A stretch of DNA of 64,000 nucleotides from Bin87 sp034423575 (lineage in GTDB: Bacteria > Chloroflexota > Dehalococcoidia > Lucifugimonadales > UBA3495), in NCBI GenBank assembly GCA_034423575.1, contig DAOUIF010000002.1, positions 1-64,000 of the forward strand, given 5' to 3'. Numbering within the stretch: position 1 is the stretch's first letter; each line of letters starts with the position of its first letter. This document shows positions 28,284 through 35,639 of the stretch, piece after piece. A program made the translations under genes and the position numbers. A model generated the notes under the pieces. The model ran no database searches. It had not been told where the DNA came from and worked only from the letters and a program-made list of their open reading frames with translations.

Positions 28284-29063
28284 ATGGCCGCCAAACGAAT
28301 CATCACCAATGCCTGGAATGTACGAACCTTGCCGGACATCTTCTATGAAGAACCGGAACCGGTCGAGGATGGTATGCAGCAAGAACCGCCCATTGACCGA
28401 ATCGGTCATCTCCTCCGCCAACGCTATGAAGACCAACCGGACGTATTCATCTCGGGCGCGGTCTTTGTCTCCTACGACGTAACCGACGGTAACCGGCGGG
28501 TCAAGCCCGACCTGTTCATGGCTTTTGACGTGGATAATGCGGGAATACGGGACAACTTGCCGAACTTCTGGATTTGGGAAATTGGCAAAGCGCCGGACGT
28601 CGTGATGGAAGTGGCGTCGCCGAGCACGGCGGCGAACGATCTGGGCTGGAAGCGGGAGCTGTACACGCAGTTGGGGATCCAGGAATATTGGCGGTTAGAT
28701 CCTACGGGCGGCCGGTTATACGGCAAGCCAATTACGGGGGAGCGGTTGGTGGCGGGCAGGTATGAGGAGTACGAGTTGCAGCATGGCGACGACGCCTTGG
28801 TGCGGAGCCACAGCGAGTTGCTGGGCGTGGTGTTTGACTGGGATGGCGAGAAGTTTGACGCGCTGGATCCGGCAACCGGGATGACGATAGACAAGTTCGT
28901 CGTCGCCGAAGCCCGGGCCGATACCGCCGAAGCCCGCGCCATCGTCGCCGAAGCCGAGCTAAACCTCGAACAAACCGCCCGCAGTCAAGCTGAAACCCGC
29001 GCCAACGCCGCCGAAGCGGAATTGGTCCGTCTCAGGGAGCAACTCCGCCGGCAGGAACCTTAG
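28284..29063 (+). CDS. Uma2-family (DUF820) endonuclease-like protein with coiled-coil tail
   Basis: A 259-aa protein. Residues 60-190 form a PD-(D/E)XK-type Uma2 domain: VKPDLFMAFDVDNA with the acidic residue, PDVVMEVASPSTAANDLGWK with the E...K pair, and LGIQEYWRLDPTGGRL. The last 60 residues are a heptad-like Ala/Glu/Arg coiled coil with repeated AEARA/AEAEL units. The family is abundant in Cyanobacteria and Chloroflexota and its biological role is unclear. ATG 28284 follows CCGGAGG. It appears to be a single-gene unit. Confidence 0.88.
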   Translation: MAAKRIITNAWNVRTLPDIFYEEPEPVEDGMQQEPPIDRIGHLLRQRYEDQPDVFISGAVFVSYDVTDGNRRVKPDLFMAFDVDNAGIRDNLPNFWIWEIGKAPDVVMEVASPSTAANDLGWKRELYTQLGIQEYWRLDPTGGRLYGKPITGERLVAGRYEEYELQHGDDALVRSHSELLGVVFDWDGEKFDALDPATGMTIDKFVVAEARADTAEARAIVAEAELNLEQTARSQAETRANAAEAELVRLREQLRRQEP

Positions 29064-29139
29064 CCTGACGAGAGAGCGGCGGTTCCTGTACTCGATTTGA
29101 ACATTCTTCCGCTCCCGCGTGTTTCATCTTGGCTTTGGT

Positions 29140-29922
29140 TTAATCCTCAGCCACCACGTAGTTCCGCAGTGTCCCAATCCCGCTGATCTCCACCTCAATG
29201 GTGTCTCCGGGGAACATGTCGCCGTCTGCGCCCTCGGTGCCCATCCAGAGCACGTCGCCAGGGTGGAGGGTAGCGTAGTTGCTTAGCTCGTGAATCCAGG
29301 TGGCGGTGTCCCAGATCTGGTCGGCGGACGAGAAATCTTCCCAAACCTCGCCGTTGTGCCGCACAATGATGCGAAAACCTTTGGGGTCCAGACCGGTGAC
29401 GATCCACGGGCCCAAGGGCTTCCAGGTGTCGCAATTCTTCCCCCGGAACATGGTGCGGTCGGCCTGCTGCCAGGGCCGCTGGCTGATGTCGTTGCCGATG
29501 GTGTAGCCAAAGACGTAGTCCATCGCCTCGCTGATCGGCACCTTGCGGGCTGTCTTGCCAATGACCACCGCCAGTTGGCCCTCCGGCTGGACGGCGCCGG
29601 AGCAGTCGGCGGGGACGACGATGTTTTCCTCAGTGCCGATGATGGCGTGGACCGAGCGATAGTTGGGCGACGGGCGGTCAGGATACATGGGTGACGAATT
29701 TCGTCGCGCAGCCATCCCTTCGACGTGGCCCCGGTAGTTGGGCCCGGCGGCGTACAACATGCCGGGCTTGATCGGAGCCAGCAGCTTCACCCGGTCCAAG
29801 GGGTACGAGTGGTTGGTGACCGCGTAGTCATCCAGCGGGCTTCCCCAAATCTCGGTCACGCGCCCACCGTCCACGATGCCGAAGCTAACCTTTTCGCCCA
29901 CCTGAAAACGGCACCAGATCAT
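29140..29922 (-). CDS. Fumarylacetoacetate hydrolase (FAH) family protein
   Basis: A 260-aa protein of the FAH fold used by C-C hydrolases, isomerases and decarboxylases of aromatic and keto-acid breakdown. LLAPIKPGMLYAAGPNYRGH, EGQLAVVIGKTARKVP, FGYTIGNDISQRPWQ and WPHELSNYATLHPGDVL-like text (WIHELSNYATLHPGDVL in the actual sequence) follow the family order. The usual metal-binding E-x-E before LAVVIGK is E-G-Q here, so one metal ligand is a Gln, while the downstream Asp (GND) is kept. Activity may therefore differ from standard members. ATG 29922 follows AAAGGAG. The next gene on this strand is the D-2-hydroxyacid dehydrogenase upstream, which could share a catabolic route. Confidence 0.88.
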   Translation of the reverse strand: MIWCRFQVGEKVSFGIVDGGRVTEIWGSPLDDYAVTNHSYPLDRVKLLAPIKPGMLYAAGPNYRGHVEGMAARRNSSPMYPDRPSPNYRSVHAIIGTEENIVVPADCSGAVQPEGQLAVVIGKTARKVPISEAMDYVFGYTIGNDISQRPWQQADRTMFRGKNCDTWKPLGPWIVTGLDPKGFRIIVRHNGEVWEDFSSADQIWDTATWIHELSNYATLHPGDVLWMGTEGADGDMFPGDTIEVEISGIGTLRNYVVAED

Positions 29923-30089
29923 GGGAATACTCCTTTGGGCGGGGAATTGTCAGAATCAGGATTTTTCGGATTTGAGAATTTGCACGATCGGATGTTTCTC
30001 CATGGGATGTCTCCAATCCTGAAATCTTTCACTCCGGTAAATCCTGATTCTGGCCGTTTCCGAATGCGTGTATGTGTCAACCCTCGGCG

Positions 30090-31055
30090 CTACTCCGGGG
30101 TGACCAGCGATTCGGCCTCGCCTCCGTTAAGCACCCGCAGGATGTTGCCGTAGGCAAAATGCGCCGCTCGCAGCGCTGTCTCCTGGCTCTGACCGGCCAT
30201 GTGCGGGGTGATGATCACGTTGTCCAGGTCGAACAGGGGGTTCTCGGCCGGTGTCGGCTCGACCTCGAGGACGTCCAGACCAGCGCCCGCGATTTGGCCT
30301 TCGGTGAGCGCACGGTACAGCGCGGCCTCGTCAACCACCGGGCCCCGACACAGGTTGATCAGGAAGGCGGTTGACTTCATCATGCCGAACTCGCGGTCGG
30401 ACATCATGCCCCGCGTCCGCCGCGTCAAGGGAACGTGGAGGCTCACGATGTCGGAGGATTCCAGCAGTTCGTCGAAGTCAACCGGTTCCGCCTTCACATC
30501 ACGCTGGACGTCTTCCGGAATGTCCTCGATGTCGTAGAAAATCGTGCGGGTATCGAACCCGGTGAGACGCTTTGCGACCTGACGACCGATCCGCCCGAGC
30601 CCGATGATGCCCACCGTCTTGTCGGTAACCTCCGAGAGATCGGTCTGGTAGAGATCGCTCCGCCATGCTCTCTGCCGGGTGGTGCTATCCCATTGTGCCA
30701 TCAGATTCCTGCTGATCCCTATCATCAGGGCCAACGTTTGTTCCGATACCGAAATCGCGTTGGCGCCACCGTTGTTCGCCACAGGGATGCCCATTTCCAG
30801 GATGTCTTCGAGTGGGAGACGGTCGTAGCCTGCGCTGAGGGTCTGGACCAACTTGAGCTTGGAGCACTCCCGAACCAATTCGAGACTGAGATCGCTGCTG
30901 ATGATCGCGTCGGCGTCACGGCACAGTTCGATTTTTTCGTCCTCCGACAGCGCCGGATTTACCAGTGTAACTTCCAGGTCGTCCGGAGCGTTGTCCAGCA
31001 TGGTTTGAGGGCGTCCCCCTACTCCGCTGAAATAAGCAACTTTCCAAGTGGGCAT
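30090..31055 (-). CDS. D-2-hydroxyacid dehydrogenase (phosphoglycerate dehydrogenase-like)
   Basis: A 321-aa NAD(P)-dependent dehydrogenase. The Rossmann motif is VGIIGLGRIGRQVAKRL at about residues 145-160. The catalytic triad is visible: Arg in LINLCRGPVVDE is nearby and the family Arg lies before it, Glu in LDVLEVEPTPAENPLF, and His in IITPHMAGQSQE. The substrate may be glycerate, glyoxylate, phosphoglycerate or another 2-hydroxyacid; there is no C-terminal ACT domain, so it is not a full-length SerA. ATG 31055 follows AAGGAG, which decides against longer upstream starts. It is followed by the FAH gene after about 170 bases. Confidence 0.9.
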   Translation of the reverse strand: MPTWKVAYFSGVGGRPQTMLDNAPDDLEVTLVNPALSEDEKIELCRDADAIISSDLSLELVRECSKLKLVQTLSAGYDRLPLEDILEMGIPVANNGGANAISVSEQTLALMIGISRNLMAQWDSTTRQRAWRSDLYQTDLSEVTDKTVGIIGLGRIGRQVAKRLTGFDTRTIFYDIEDIPEDVQRDVKAEPVDFDELLESSDIVSLHVPLTRRTRGMMSDREFGMMKSTAFLINLCRGPVVDEAALYRALTEGQIAGAGLDVLEVEPTPAENPLFDLDNVIITPHMAGQSQETALRAAHFAYGNILRVLNGGEAESLVTPE

Positions 31056-31590
31056 ATCGAAATCTCCTTCGCGTGCAGTTGGTGCTTCCGGCGCCATGCC
31101 GGCAATTATAGGTACCGAGCGGGGAGTGTCAAAAATACGGATATCGGCGTACGCCACAAAGGACGGCTGCAAGGTCTGCCGGAAAACGCAAAACCCCCGC
31201 TTCAGGCAGGGGTGACATGGCGTCCCAGGCAGGATTCGAACCCGCGGCCAGCTGCTTAGAAGGCAGCCGCTCTATCCACTGAGCTACTGGGACGCATCAA
31301 GATTAGGATAGTAATAGCTGCAGCAGGCTGTCAACGTTCACTGCGACTGACCACAGCCGGAGGGCCATTGCAGAACCGCCGCCATGCCCGCCGCAGGGCA
31401 ACCCGCCGCGCCCAATTAACCCATCGCTGCGCGTCGCACCGTACGGATTCGACAGCTCCGGGCAACTCCGAGCCGAAAAGCCAGGGCAAGATTTGTAGTA
31501 AAATGTCGCGACGCCTTCAATTCCCCGGTGGCTCTCCGATGTGGTGCAGATTCGCCGCCGGGACCCATTTCATCCACAGGATCGGGCCGC
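31056..31590. other. Intergenic stretch holding tRNA-Arg(TCT)
   Basis: About 535 bases between divergent genes. It contains tRNA-Arg at 31218-31293 (-). A TAAAAT box at 31499-31504 could be a -10 for the following B12-binding gene, but there is no matching -35. No other gene is seen. Confidence 0.5.
31218..31293 (-). tRNA. tRNA-Arg (anticodon TCT)
   Basis: On the minus strand: acceptor GTCCCAG pairs with CTGGGAC, then discriminator G and an encoded CCA. The D arm is GCTCAGTGGATAGAGC, the anticodon loop CTTCTAA gives TCT, and the T arm contains GGGTTCGAATCC. Total 76 bases with CCA. Confidence 0.96.
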
Positions 31591-31998
31591 ATGACTACGC
31601 AACGCGCCAACCCAATTCGAGTGCTCGTGGCCAAGCCAGGATTGGACGGACACGATCGCGGTGCGAAAGTCATCGCCCGGGCGCTGCGTGACGCCGGCAT
31701 GGAGGTCATCTATACGGGCATCCGTCAAACGCCGCGGATGGTCGTGCAGGCTGCCGCGCAAGAGGACGTGTCGGTCCTGGGGTTGAGCATCCTTTCGGGC
31801 GCCCACATGGAATTGCTCCCGGAGATTATGCGGTTGCTGGGTGAACAGAGCATGGACGATGTGCTGGTGGTTTTGGGAGGCATCGTTCCGGAAGAAGATC
31901 GCGAAGCCCTGTCCGAGATGGGCGTGTCCGCCGTATTCGGACCGGGCACCTCCACTAACGACATCATCGAGTACATCAACGCCAACGCGTCTGATTGA
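31591..31998 (+). CDS. Methylmalonyl-CoA mutase small (B12-binding) subunit
   Basis: A 135-aa cobalamin-binding domain. PGLDGHDRGAKVIARALRDA contains the DxHxxG motif whose His ligates cobalt from below. GLSILSGAHMELLPEIM and LGGIVPEEDREAL follow, and FGPGTSTNDIIEYI closes the domain. It matches the C-terminal B12 domain of methylmalonyl-CoA mutase, here as a separate polypeptide; the catalytic subunit is at 44122-45783 on the other strand, 12 kb away. Together they would interconvert methylmalonyl-CoA and succinyl-CoA. ATG 31591 starts just ahead of the conserved sequence. Other acyl-CoA mutases use the same small subunit, so substrate is inferred. Confidence 0.9.
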   Translation: MTTQRANPIRVLVAKPGLDGHDRGAKVIARALRDAGMEVIYTGIRQTPRMVVQAAAQEDVSVLGLSILSGAHMELLPEIMRLLGEQSMDDVLVVLGGIVPEEDREALSEMGVSAVFGPGTSTNDIIEYINANASD

Positions 31999-32089
31999 AA
32001 GATCGCCGCGAATTCATTGGGCTCAGCGCAAAGCCCCGCAACTCCGGTTTGAAAATTCATAAAATCGACAAAACTGACTTACTAATCTA

Positions 32090-32118
32090 TTGATGCACGT
32101 TTGGGGTCATCCTATAAT
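32090..32118 (+). promoter_or_regulatory. Sigma70-type promoter of the yceD-rpmF-fabD unit
   Basis: TTGATG (32090-32095) and TATAAT (32113-32118) are exactly 17 bases apart in an AT-rich region. Initiation would be near 32125, giving a leader of about 41 bases before yceD at 32166. This is the best-matching promoter seen in the window. Confidence 0.8.
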
Positions 32119-32165
32119 CTGGCGTCAATTCACGAACCGCGTGCGTTTTCAGGTCGTATCCAGCC

Positions 32166-32687
32166 ATGAAATATAACGTCGCGCAATTGCTGAAAGAAGC
32201 AATCGGTTCACATCGTAATTTCGAAATCGAGGAGGAAATCTGCGACGCCGATCATCCGGTCGACCACGTGCGGGGCTCGGTGAACATGGTGCGCACGCAC
32301 CATGGAATCTGGGTCCAAGCGCGTCTCGAAGTTCGCTTGCCACAAGACTGCTCACGGTGCCTGGACGGGTTCTCACGCACGATGAGCATCGAGCTTGACG
32401 AAGAGTACTTCCCGGAGATCGACGTCAAAACGGGATCACGGGTCTCGCTTCTCGACGACTGGGAGGCCTTGTACATTAGCTCGGACCACAATCTGGATTT
32501 GGCGGAGGCCACCCGTCAGGCCACTCTCGCGGCGCTGCCTCTGAAACCGCTGTGTATGCCCGAATGCGTTGGCATCTGCCACCTCTGCGGCCGTAACCGC
32601 AACCAGGAATCGTGTGACTGTTATAATCGTCAAGTAGACCCCAGATGGGCGGCATTACGTTCGCTCATCGAAGAGCAGCAAACCTGA
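32166..32687 (+). CDS. yceD: YceD / DUF177 family protein
   Basis: A 173-aa protein of the YceD family (large rRNA subunit accumulation protein). The centre has QDCSRCLDGFSRTMSIELDE and the C-terminus has CMPECVGICHLCGRNRN, giving paired cysteines that may bind zinc. In E. coli YceD is linked to 23S rRNA accumulation and lies before rpmF, as here: rpmF begins 76 bases downstream. It is the first gene after the 32090-32118 promoter. Confidence 0.92.
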   Translation: MKYNVAQLLKEAIGSHRNFEIEEEICDADHPVDHVRGSVNMVRTHHGIWVQARLEVRLPQDCSRCLDGFSRTMSIELDEEYFPEIDVKTGSRVSLLDDWEALYISSDHNLDLAEATRQATLAALPLKPLCMPECVGICHLCGRNRNQESCDCYNRQVDPRWAALRSLIEEQQT

Positions 32688-32763
32688 ACGCTACGGCCTG
32701 AAGCGCAGATTGGCCCTTAGCGACCTTCGTCTGCCGGACTTCGGCCTGAAAAATGGATTAAAA

Positions 32764-32943
32764 ATGGGAGCACTACCAAACAAGAAACTGACCAGAGCAC
32801 GCAAGGGACGACGACTATCATCTCCGGCATACCGGCTCAGGACGCTCCATCCGGCGCGTTGCCCCCGGTGCCGCGCAGCCAAGCGGCCCCACGCGGCGTG
32901 CCCCGTCTGCGGGTTCTACAGAGGCAGGCAGGTCGGAGGCTGA
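32764..32943 (+). CDS. rpmF: 50S ribosomal protein L32
   Basis: A 59-aa zinc-ribbon ribosomal protein. It starts MGALPNKKLTRARKGRR, close to the usual basic L32 opening. The ribbon CPRCRAAKRPHAACPVC keeps all four cysteines, so this is the zinc-dependent form. ATG 32764 was chosen on homology; an in-frame ATG at 32710 would add 18 atypical residues. The yceD-rpmF order is conserved in many bacteria. Confidence 0.93.
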   Translation: MGALPNKKLTRARKGRRLSSPAYRLRTLHPARCPRCRAAKRPHAACPVCGFYRGRQVGG

Positions 32944-33018
32944 ACACCCGCAGAGCAGCACATAACGACGAGATGATTGGGGTGCGATTTTGCATCGCCT
33001 ATTTGGAGAGCGGTCATT

Positions 33019-33969
33019 ATGGCAGACATCGCCCGAACTCCGGTTTATTCATACATCTTCCCCGGACAGGGCACACAAAAAGTTGGCATGGGTCTTTCGC
33101 TGTACGAGCGTTCCCCAGCCGCACGCCAAGTTTTCAACGAGGCTGACGACAGCCTCGGCATCAACCTTTCCAAGCTGATGTTCGAGGGTCCGGCCGAAGA
33201 CCTTCAGGACACCGCCCACGCCCAACCGGCAATTATGACCGTGTGCATCGCGATCTGGCGCGCGTGGAGGGAGTACCTTGGTCCACAGGCCCCGGATCCT
33301 GCGGCCGTGGCGGGGCACAGCCTCGGCGAGTACACGTCAATGGTGGTCGGCGGCGTTATGGACTTCCGCGACGGGGTCCGCCTGGTCCGCGAACGTGGGC
33401 GTCTGATGCATAAAGCGTCTGAATCGCACCCGGGATCCATGGCCGCAATTATTGGCTTGGATGAGTACGATGTGGCTCAGGTTGCCCTCGACGCCGGTGT
33501 CGAGATGGCAAACATCAACTCCGACGATCAAATCGTGGTGAGCGGCGATAAGATGGCCCTGGCACGCGCCATGGATCTTGCATCCGCGCGCGGAGCCAAA
33601 AAAGTTGTCCCTTTGGCAGTCAGCGGCGCCTTCCATTCGCGTCTGATGGCGGAGGCTCAGGAAGGTCTGACTGACGCCATCGACCATGTCCAACTGCACG
33701 ATCCCCAATTCCCGGTTATCGCGAACTCGACCGGAATGGCAATCGTCAATTCCGAGCAGGCCCGCAACGAATTGCTGACCGGTCTGTGCCACTGCGTGAT
33801 GTGGAAACACTCGGTGCGCTTCATGGTCGACGCCGGGGTCAACCGGTTCGTCGAGTTCGGGCCGGCGCGGGTGCTCTCCAGCCTCGTTCGTCGCATCGAC
33901 CCCGACGTTGAGGCAGTGACGCTGTCCGACCCTGAATCGTTCCGCAAGGTGGGTTCGGACGCGCCTTAA
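33019..33969 (+). CDS. fabD: Malonyl-CoA:ACP transacylase
   Basis: A 316-aa enzyme that loads malonate onto acyl carrier protein for fatty-acid elongation. YIFPGQGTQKVGMG opens the protein. The nucleophile Ser is in AGHSLGEYTSMV, the Arg region is in GVRLVRERGRLM, and the catalytic His is in SGAFHSRLM. The length is standard. ATG 33019 has TGGAGAG 9 bases upstream. plsX and fabH, often found between rpmF and fabD, are absent here. Confidence 0.96.
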   Translation: MADIARTPVYSYIFPGQGTQKVGMGLSLYERSPAARQVFNEADDSLGINLSKLMFEGPAEDLQDTAHAQPAIMTVCIAIWRAWREYLGPQAPDPAAVAGHSLGEYTSMVVGGVMDFRDGVRLVRERGRLMHKASESHPGSMAAIIGLDEYDVAQVALDAGVEMANINSDDQIVVSGDKMALARAMDLASARGAKKVVPLAVSGAFHSRLMAEAQEGLTDAIDHVQLHDPQFPVIANSTGMAIVNSEQARNELLTGLCHCVMWKHSVRFMVDAGVNRFVEFGPARVLSSLVRRIDPDVEAVTLSDPESFRKVGSDAP

Positions 33970-34035
33970 CTCTAGAAGCGCAGTTCGTTGTTCAGGAGCA
34001 TGCCGTAACGAATTTCGTTGCGGCTGCGAAGGCCG

Positions 34036-34500
34036 ATGACCGACAGTCCCTTCAATCCAGGGGTCCTACAGGGTCCGGTTGGGAGGCAAGCGCGGGTACT
34101 TGCGTTGCTCTCTCTCTACGCGAGCGATGTTCGGACCGACGCCGCATCCGGGACGGTCGACTGGCTGTGCGCCCAGAACCCGGCCACGGTCAGCACAAAA
34201 AGGGCGGCGGAATCCATAGTCGCCGGCATTAATGGCGCAGGCTCGGGAGTTGATGAAACCATCGGTCGCTATGCGCCGGCCCTGCCCGTGCGTTTATTGT
34301 CCATCGTTGACCGCAACATATTGCGTGTGGCAATCTATGAACTGTTCAATCGCGATCATATTCCGAGGAACGTTGTAATCAATGAAGCTGTCGAACTGGC
34401 ATCCATGTTTGGCAGCGAGAGCAGCGCTCGGTTCGTCAACGGCGTCCTGGGCTCAGTTGCGCACGACTTGCAGGCATCCGTTGACAGTGCGGTAAATTAG
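34036..34500 (+). CDS. nusB: Transcription antitermination factor NusB
   Basis: A 154-aa helical protein that pairs with NusE (S10) for rRNA antitermination. RQARVLALLSLYASDV opens the domain. LLSIVDRNILRVAIYELFN and PRNVVINEAVELASMFG match the conserved C-terminal helices, and SARFVNGVLGSVAHDL closes it. ATG 34036 has GAAGG close upstream; TTG 34018 is the longer alternative. It lies between fabD and acpP, an order that ties translation and lipid genes into one transcript. Confidence 0.93.
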   Translation: MTDSPFNPGVLQGPVGRQARVLALLSLYASDVRTDAASGTVDWLCAQNPATVSTKRAAESIVAGINGAGSGVDETIGRYAPALPVRLLSIVDRNILRVAIYELFNRDHIPRNVVINEAVELASMFGSESSARFVNGVLGSVAHDLQASVDSAVN

Positions 34501-34566
34501 GCTAGACTCCGCACGCTCAAACCCAACCGCGTGGCCATTGCCACGACTTTTCCCGGAGATGAACCT

Positions 34567-34827
34567 GTGAGTACCGTGCTCGAACGGATTACCGATATCG
34601 TCGTTGACAAGCTGGGCGTAGACGCCGGGGATGTCAGCGAGAGCTCATCCTTCCAGGATGACCTGGGGGCAGATTCACTTGACCTTGTTGAACTCATCAT
34701 GGCGTTCGAAGAGGAATTCAGTTCCAGCGACAACACCATTGAAATCCCCGATGAGGACGCCGGCGAGATCCACACCATAGCCGACGCCGTGAACTATCTG
34801 AAAGGCAAGGGCGTGACGGACGAATAG
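34567..34827 (+). CDS. acpP: Acyl carrier protein
   Basis: An 86-aa acidic carrier. The phosphopantetheine attachment Ser is S37 in GADSLDLVELIMAFEEEF. GTG 34567 has GGAG 8 bases upstream and gives the usual length; an ATG at 34531 would add 12 unusual residues. The C-terminal tail YLKGKGVTDE is slightly long. It serves fatty-acid synthesis with FabD (33019-33969) and FabI (60146-60919). Confidence 0.95.
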   Translation: MSTVLERITDIVVDKLGVDAGDVSESSSFQDDLGADSLDLVELIMAFEEEFSSSDNTIEIPDEDAGEIHTIADAVNYLKGKGVTDE

Positions 34828-34871
34828 GTCGCGACTGGACCGGACGATACTGGACATGGGTAACTTGAGCA

Positions 34872-35627
34872 ATGGATACGCTCACCCAGGTAGCTCGTGC
34901 CATCAGCGCGTGCACGGACTGTCAGTTGCACGCTGGAAGAACCAATGCCGTTCCGGGAGAAGGGCCTGATGCGGCCGAATTGCTCTTCATCGGTGAGGGT
35001 CCGGGGTTTCACGAGGATCGACAAGGTCGCCCTTTCGTGGGCCCGGCGGGCAATTTCCTGGAAGACCTGCTGCAATCCATCGGCATGAGCCGGGATCAGG
35101 TGTTTATAGCCAACATGGTCAAATGCCGGCCCCCGGACAACCGCGATCCGGTGCCTTCCGAAATCGCTGCTTGCAGCAAATACCTCGACCGCCAGATAGA
35201 ACTGCTCGATCCCCTGTTGATAGTTACGCTGGGCCGATTTTCCACGGCCCGTTTTATCCCCGGCCAGAGCATCAGCCGGGTGCGGGGGCGGTTGCGACGA
35301 GTGAACGGTCGCCATATATTCCCCGTAATGCATCCCGCAGCGGGTTTGCGTCGCCAGGAAATGAGGGCGTCCATCGAGGAGGACTTCGCCAAGATCCCTG
35401 GCCTGCTGGATGTGTTGCGCATCCAATCCGACCCCGCCTCCGGGGAGGCCCAGATCCGCGAAGCCGGTACGCCCTTTGAACCTTCTGCGAGCCAACAAAC
35501 TCGTTCTCTCTGGGACATGATGGCGTCGCCCGTTGAGCCAAACGCCGGGTCCCGGCCTGAACCGCCGGCACACGACGATCCTGAGAAACCGCACGATCCA
35601 CCTCCCGGCCAGCAACGGCTGTTTTAG
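34872..35627 (+). CDS. Uracil-DNA glycosylase, type 4 (Fe-S)
   Basis: A 251-aa enzyme removing uracil from DNA. CTDCQLHAGRTNAVPGEGP begins with C14/C17, two Fe-S ligands; two more Cys (in VKCRPPDNRDP and IAACSKYL) complete the cluster. FIGEGPGFHEDRQGRPFVG is the water-activating loop and VMHPAAGLR the second active-site loop. The last 60 residues are a Pro-rich tail outside the fold. Type-4 enzymes are typical of thermophiles, archaea and several deep-branching bacteria. It starts 44 bases after acpP and ends 12 bases before the RNase J start. Confidence 0.94.
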   Translation: MDTLTQVARAISACTDCQLHAGRTNAVPGEGPDAAELLFIGEGPGFHEDRQGRPFVGPAGNFLEDLLQSIGMSRDQVFIANMVKCRPPDNRDPVPSEIAACSKYLDRQIELLDPLLIVTLGRFSTARFIPGQSISRVRGRLRRVNGRHIFPVMHPAAGLRRQEMRASIEEDFAKIPGLLDVLRIQSDPASGEAQIREAGTPFEPSASQQTRSLWDMMASPVEPNAGSRPEPPAHDDPEKPHDPPPGQQRLF

Positions 35628-35639
35628 CCCGCATCCCCC

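Noticed and set aside
33990..33998. Mini-ORF ATG-CCG-TAA behind CAGGAG, upstream of nusB
   Set aside because: A two-codon frame could be a regulatory stall site, but there is no further support; chance occurrence is likely.
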